Positions 6,601 through 8,143 of a DNA stretch of 8,143 bases are shown here, piece by piece. The notes beneath the pieces were generated by a model. The model was given only the letters and a program-made list of their open reading frames with translations. It was not told where the DNA came from and did not search any database. The DNA comes from CAZRGV01 sp964599655 (lineage in GTDB: Bacteria > Planctomycetota > Planctomycetia > Isosphaerales > Isosphaeraceae). Position 1 is the first letter of the stretch; every line of letters starts with the position of its first letter. Position numbers and translations under genes: made by a program. The DNA is taken from the NCBI GenBank assembly GCA_964599655.1, contig CAZRGV010000212.1, positions 1 through 8,143 on the forward strand, given 5' to 3'.

Positions 6601-7777
6601 CGATGCGAACCTCGACCGCGTGTTCAAGTCGAGCGACCCGTCCGACGCCAGCCCGTTCAAGACGAACGTGAATCTCTCGTACGAGAACCGGGCCAAGGAC
6701 TACCTCGCGTTCTATCCCGGCTTGACCTTCAAGGCGGGTGAGCCGCCGTTGATCGGCAAGGCCGACGGGAAGCCGGTCACGCTCGAAGGCATGCCCACCT
6801 TCCTCGACGTTCAGGAGGACGATCAGGGCCGGCCGGTTAAGACCCTCTACGTCCAGCTCTGGCATAAGGTCGAGGTCCGAGGCTACACCTTCAACGTCGG
6901 CGACATCGTCCTGCTCGACCCCGACCAAGTCACAACGACCCCAGCCGAAGGGGGCGACTTCGCCTGGCTGTTCTCGTCCTATCTCTCGGCGCAGACCGGC
7001 GAGCCGATGCCGCCGCTCTGGAACAAGCTGCCGCCGCCCTTGATCCGCGAAGGCAAGAAGGTTCAGACCCCCTGGCTGACCAACTTCCTCCAGGATCCCT
7101 ACAAGATCCGGCCAGCGGCGCAGCTCCGCATGCCAAGGTTCCACTACGGCTACTCGCCCAGCGAGAGTGCCACCGAATCGGCAAGCGGTGGAACCCAGGA
7201 AAGCATCCTGGCCGAGACTCGCGATCTCGCCAACTACTTCGCCGCCCGGGACGACACGGTCTTCCCCTACCAGGAGATCCCCCAGCGAGAGCAGGCCTAC
7301 CTGGCTTCTCGCGAGTCGATCTTCGGCCCTTCGGCCGACATGTCGACGGCGGCCGCAGCCGCCAAGTATCTCAACGCCGGCTGGACCCTGATCACCAAGA
7401 ATCAATGCGTCCAGTGCCACGCCATCGGCCAGTACAAGCCGACCGGCGAGGAGAAGTCGCACGGGCCGAATCTCCGGCAGGTGGCCAGCCGCATCCGGCC
7501 CGAGTACATGTTCGAATGGATCTCTCAGCCGGCACGGATCATTCCCTACACGGCCATGCCCCAGGTCTTCCCACCCACCACGCCTCCGGGAACCCCGCCG
7601 TTGCCGGGCATTCCCAAGGAGCTCGAGGGCAAACCGCTCGAGCAGATCCAGACGGTGCGAGACACCTTGCTCAACTACGTGTCGGCCATCGAACAGCAAC
7701 TGGCCACCGTCGCGCCGCCGCCCGAGGCCCCGAAGCCTCCCACGACGGCGAGCCAGACCAATCCGTCAAGCGAATGA
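3671..7777 (+). CDS. Membrane-anchored octaheme cytochrome c with coiled-coil and PDZ-like region (cytochrome c1/f replacement)
   Basis: This 1368-residue protein probably takes electrons from the Rieske subunit on the periplasmic side. In order it has one membrane helix (about 13-35), a charged heptad-like helical region (about 42-170), a PDZ-like domain (about 180-253, with AAKAGFRSGDEL at 199-210 and the strand pair VRVVVRRRGKEVPLSVAV-like near 237-250), a second helical stretch (about 265-310), then hemes. Eight CxxCH motifs start at residues 359, 423, 478, 508, 622, 810, 962 and 1246. The last five each precede a Met-Pro (M562, M710, M908, M1154, M1296), the usual distal ligand of class I cytochrome c domains. 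Hemes 1-3 lack such a Met and lie among many His, so bis-His ligation is likely. The heme 7 domain has a roughly 190-residue insert before its Met. The C-terminus is Pro-rich. The start at 3671 is chosen for its ribosome binding site; an in-frame ATG at 3602 would add 23 residues. No other cytochrome c1 or f gene is present. Confidence 0.93.
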   Translation: MPATEETYRSQKTLHIVFAITSVVMTVTIVWMIMADHLRPWKQVQREFQKIETAKLSAQEREAKQAELEANKSKIDEINRQLKTVEARERENARAVRDLQAKIDTARGRFQKLDTDKRFKKAELDSLRSFYDGMIDRDERRRAMEFLVGSIRPSEQQYNTLSRQFEKVSQELDMVVLNQGLLRSNFVEVGNDPPPDTIAAKAGFRSGDELTVEDFRAMRDKVMATLQGESPAQSIRVVVRRRGKEVPLSVAVEPLAESLRPEFPEAAWTLFGMKATPITREVLTKRLDDLNREAARIANTLEQKEKQYGEGGFINGALAWMRGLPIIDLAAPPTKIQQITLPELTINYNFKDVPRFDRCTTCHQGIDRIGYDTTADGKPMPLVFHSHPHLTDGATAIDPKGNVVQAGLYLDGNGPHKINSFGCTICHGGQGSGTSFTFASHTPNDLKQREDWEKEHGWYEMHHWDEPMLPKRFLEASCLKCHHMVTDLNEHQAPKVLAGYKRITRYGCTGCHTIGGEGSFGPDLTDNRPVGPNLQHIGTKVSREWTLKWIKNPHAFRPDTRMPRFYGVTNNDAPKDQPKSDAEVHAITHYLFATSTAPTGFVDPPAKSDPAKGKELFLQKGCMACHSNRAYEAKDLPKALGNAWNSAYSIDPDKTYGPDQFPEQARDYAKAEFGPNLSSMAAKFPSRDQGYKWLTNWIQAPETYHAKSLMPNLQLTAQEAADIASWILSSRTDWDTGTDNYWPVHVEVPPVDSKEVKEGLDELVKLYLTKSKVYNKRTVLLSEIDSVVAQMSPDEKLMYVGEKTISRLGCFGCHNISGFENAKPIGTPLNGWGLKPPSRLDFGHIAEYIMDQGVDPDGSRDGTDEYYQEKLLEQTRAGFLYQKLHRPRSYDYKKDRDDLKTWDDRLRMPQFAWADDPVAIEEVMTFVLGLTGEKIPAKYLPNYDPPKVALAKGERLLERYNCRGCHTLAMPRYTIAADANLDRVFKSSDPSDASPFKTNVNLSYENRAKDYLAFYPGLTFKAGEPPLIGKADGKPVTLEGMPTFLDVQEDDQGRPVKTLYVQLWHKVEVRGYTFNVGDIVLLDPDQVTTTPAEGGDFAWLFSSYLSAQTGEPMPPLWNKLPPPLIREGKKVQTPWLTNFLQDPYKIRPAAQLRMPRFHYGYSPSESATESASGGTQESILAETRDLANYFAARDDTVFPYQEIPQREQAYLASRESIFGPSADMSTAAAAAKYLNAGWTLITKNQCVQCHAIGQYKPTGEEKSHGPNLRQVASRIRPEYMFEWISQPARIIPYTAMPQVFPPTTPPGTPPLPGIPKELEGKPLEQIQTVRDTLLNYVSAIEQQLATVAPPPEAPKPPTTASQTNPSSE

Positions 7778-7801
7778 CGCGCCTCGCTGGCGCACCAGGT
7801 C

Positions 7802-7815
7802 GGACGGGATCGTCC
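7802..7815 (+). terminator. Small hairpin after the cytochrome gene (weak terminator candidate)
   Basis: GGACG (7802-7806) and CGTCC (7811-7815) form a 5-bp stem with a GGAT loop, 24 bases after the cytochrome stop codon. No T-run follows, so this is only a candidate for 3'-end formation. Confidence 0.2.
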
Positions 7816-7852
7816 ACCCAGAACGGTCGTTCCCGTTCGACCCGGTTGCTGC

Positions 7853-7871
7853 TCCCCGAGACGCGCGGGGA
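7853..7871 (+). terminator. GC hairpin between the cytochrome and lipoprotein genes (weak terminator candidate)
   Basis: TCCCCG (7853-7858) pairs with CGGGGA (7866-7871) around a 7-base loop. It lies between the cytochrome stop codon and the predicted promoter at 7895, where an operon end would be expected. It lacks a T-run. Confidence 0.25.
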
Positions 7872-7894
7872 TGGGCTCGTTCCAATCCCCTCGC

Positions 7895-7923
7895 CTGACT
7901 CGTAATCGCCAGGCGCCTAGAAT
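7895..7923 (+). promoter_or_regulatory. Predicted sigma70-type promoter of the lipoprotein gene
   Basis: CTGACT (7895-7900, four of six matches to TTGACA) and TAGAAT (7918-7923, five of six matches to TATAAT) are exactly 17 bp apart. The expected transcription start is near 7930, giving a leader of about 90 bases before the ATG at 8020. Planctomycete promoter consensus is less well defined than that of E. coli, so this is a prediction. Confidence 0.4.
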
Positions 7924-7932
7924 GTCGTATCT

Positions 7933-7950
7933 GTCCCGATTGGTCGGGAC
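7933..7950 (+). promoter_or_regulatory. Perfect inverted repeat at the predicted transcription start (operator or 5' mRNA hairpin)
   Basis: GTCCCGA (7933-7939) and TCGGGAC (7944-7950) are perfect 7-bp arms around TTGG. The repeat begins about three bases past the predicted start of transcription. It could be an operator for a dimeric repressor or a stabilising hairpin at the 5' end of the mRNA; the sequence does not distinguish these. Confidence 0.35.
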
Positions 7951-8006
7951 CGCTGTTCCGGCGCGAGCCGGGTCCGGTTCCCGAATGCCTCAGTGACGAA
8001 CCATCC

Positions 8007-8012
8007 GAGGGA
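8007..8012 (+). promoter_or_regulatory. Ribosome binding site of the lipoprotein gene
   Basis: GAGGGA lies seven bases before the ATG at 8020 but only one base before the in-frame ATG at 8014. The spacing favours 8020 as the start. Confidence 0.55.
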
Positions 8013-8019
8013 AATGACG

Positions 8020-8143
8020 ATGACGTTTCGGATTCAGCCAACATACGTGGCGGGTCTCAGCCTGGCGGCCGGCGTGCTTCTGACGCTCGCGGGCTGCGGC
8101 GGTGGTGAGAAGACCGACGAAGGGGTTGTCGTGGTCACCGAGC
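8020..8143 (+). CDS. Putative lipoprotein of unknown function (3' end outside window)
   Basis: Only the first 41 codons are visible. They encode a short basic head with an Arg, a hydrophobic stretch (about residues 10-23) and the lipobox LAGC with Cys26 (8095-8097), followed by Gly residues and a charged segment (GGGEKTDEG). This is a typical signal for lipid attachment and anchoring on the periplasmic side of a membrane. The mature domain starts with a Val-rich stretch and is then cut off, so no function can be given. Its own predicted promoter and the 242-bp gap suggest it is transcribed separately from the cytochrome genes. An alternative start at 8014 would add two residues. Confidence 0.75.
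   Translation, partial: MTFRIQPTYVAGLSLAAGVLLTLAGCGGGEKTDEGVVVVTE

Noticed and set aside
4655..7699. A 1014-codon open frame on the minus strand inside the multiheme cytochrome gene.
   Set aside because: It is a by-product of G/C-rich third positions. Its translation is low-complexity (rich in Arg, Val, Gly, Leu), has no recognisable domain, and lies fully opposite a gene with eight heme motifs.

Overview
The window carries four consecutive plus-strand genes for a quinol:cytochrome c oxidoreductase (a cytochrome bc / b6f-type complex III) of unusual composition, followed by the start of a lipoprotein gene. High GC, G/C-rich third codon positions and the gene set point to a planctomycete, probably of the Isosphaera/Singulisphaera type. 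That assignment is an inference from content; there is no rRNA or other marker gene to confirm it.

Layout: (1) 1-759, Rieske [2Fe-2S] subunit, frame open to the left edge, with a Tat-like motif, one membrane anchor and an Ala/Lys-rich N-terminal extension. (2) 1003-1776, a b6-like short cytochrome b with two His pairs for hemes bL and bH and a Cys at the position of the heme c_i (c_n) attachment Cys of cytochrome b6. (3) 1982-3574, a 530-residue protein whose C-terminal half is the cytochrome b C-terminal (subunit IV-like) domain and whose N-terminal half is an extra, roughly seven-helix membrane domain that I cannot assign. (4) 3671-7777, a 1368-residue membrane-anchored cytochrome c with eight CxxCH motifs, a long periplasmic helical region and a PDZ-like domain; it occupies the place of cytochrome c1 / cytochrome f. 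(5) 8020-8143, the first 41 codons of a lipoprotein of unknown function.

How they work together (inference from families): quinol, probably menaquinol, is oxidised at the Qo site formed by the two cytochrome b polypeptides. One electron goes through the Rieske cluster to the multiheme cytochrome c, the other through hemes bL and bH (and probably c_i) to the Qi side. The octaheme subunit could combine the jobs of cytochrome c1 and of a soluble cytochrome c pool, passing electrons on to a terminal reductase or oxidase not in this window.

The gaps are 243 bp (760-1002), 205 bp (1777-1981), 96 bp (3575-3670) and 242 bp (7778-8019). Two of the three gaps inside the cluster hold perfect 8-bp GC hairpins shortly after the stop codon. 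The last gap holds weak terminator-like hairpins and then a good sigma70-like promoter with a 7-bp hairpin at the expected transcription start, so the lipoprotein gene is probably a separate unit. No tRNA, rRNA, CRISPR array, insertion sequence or phage feature was seen.
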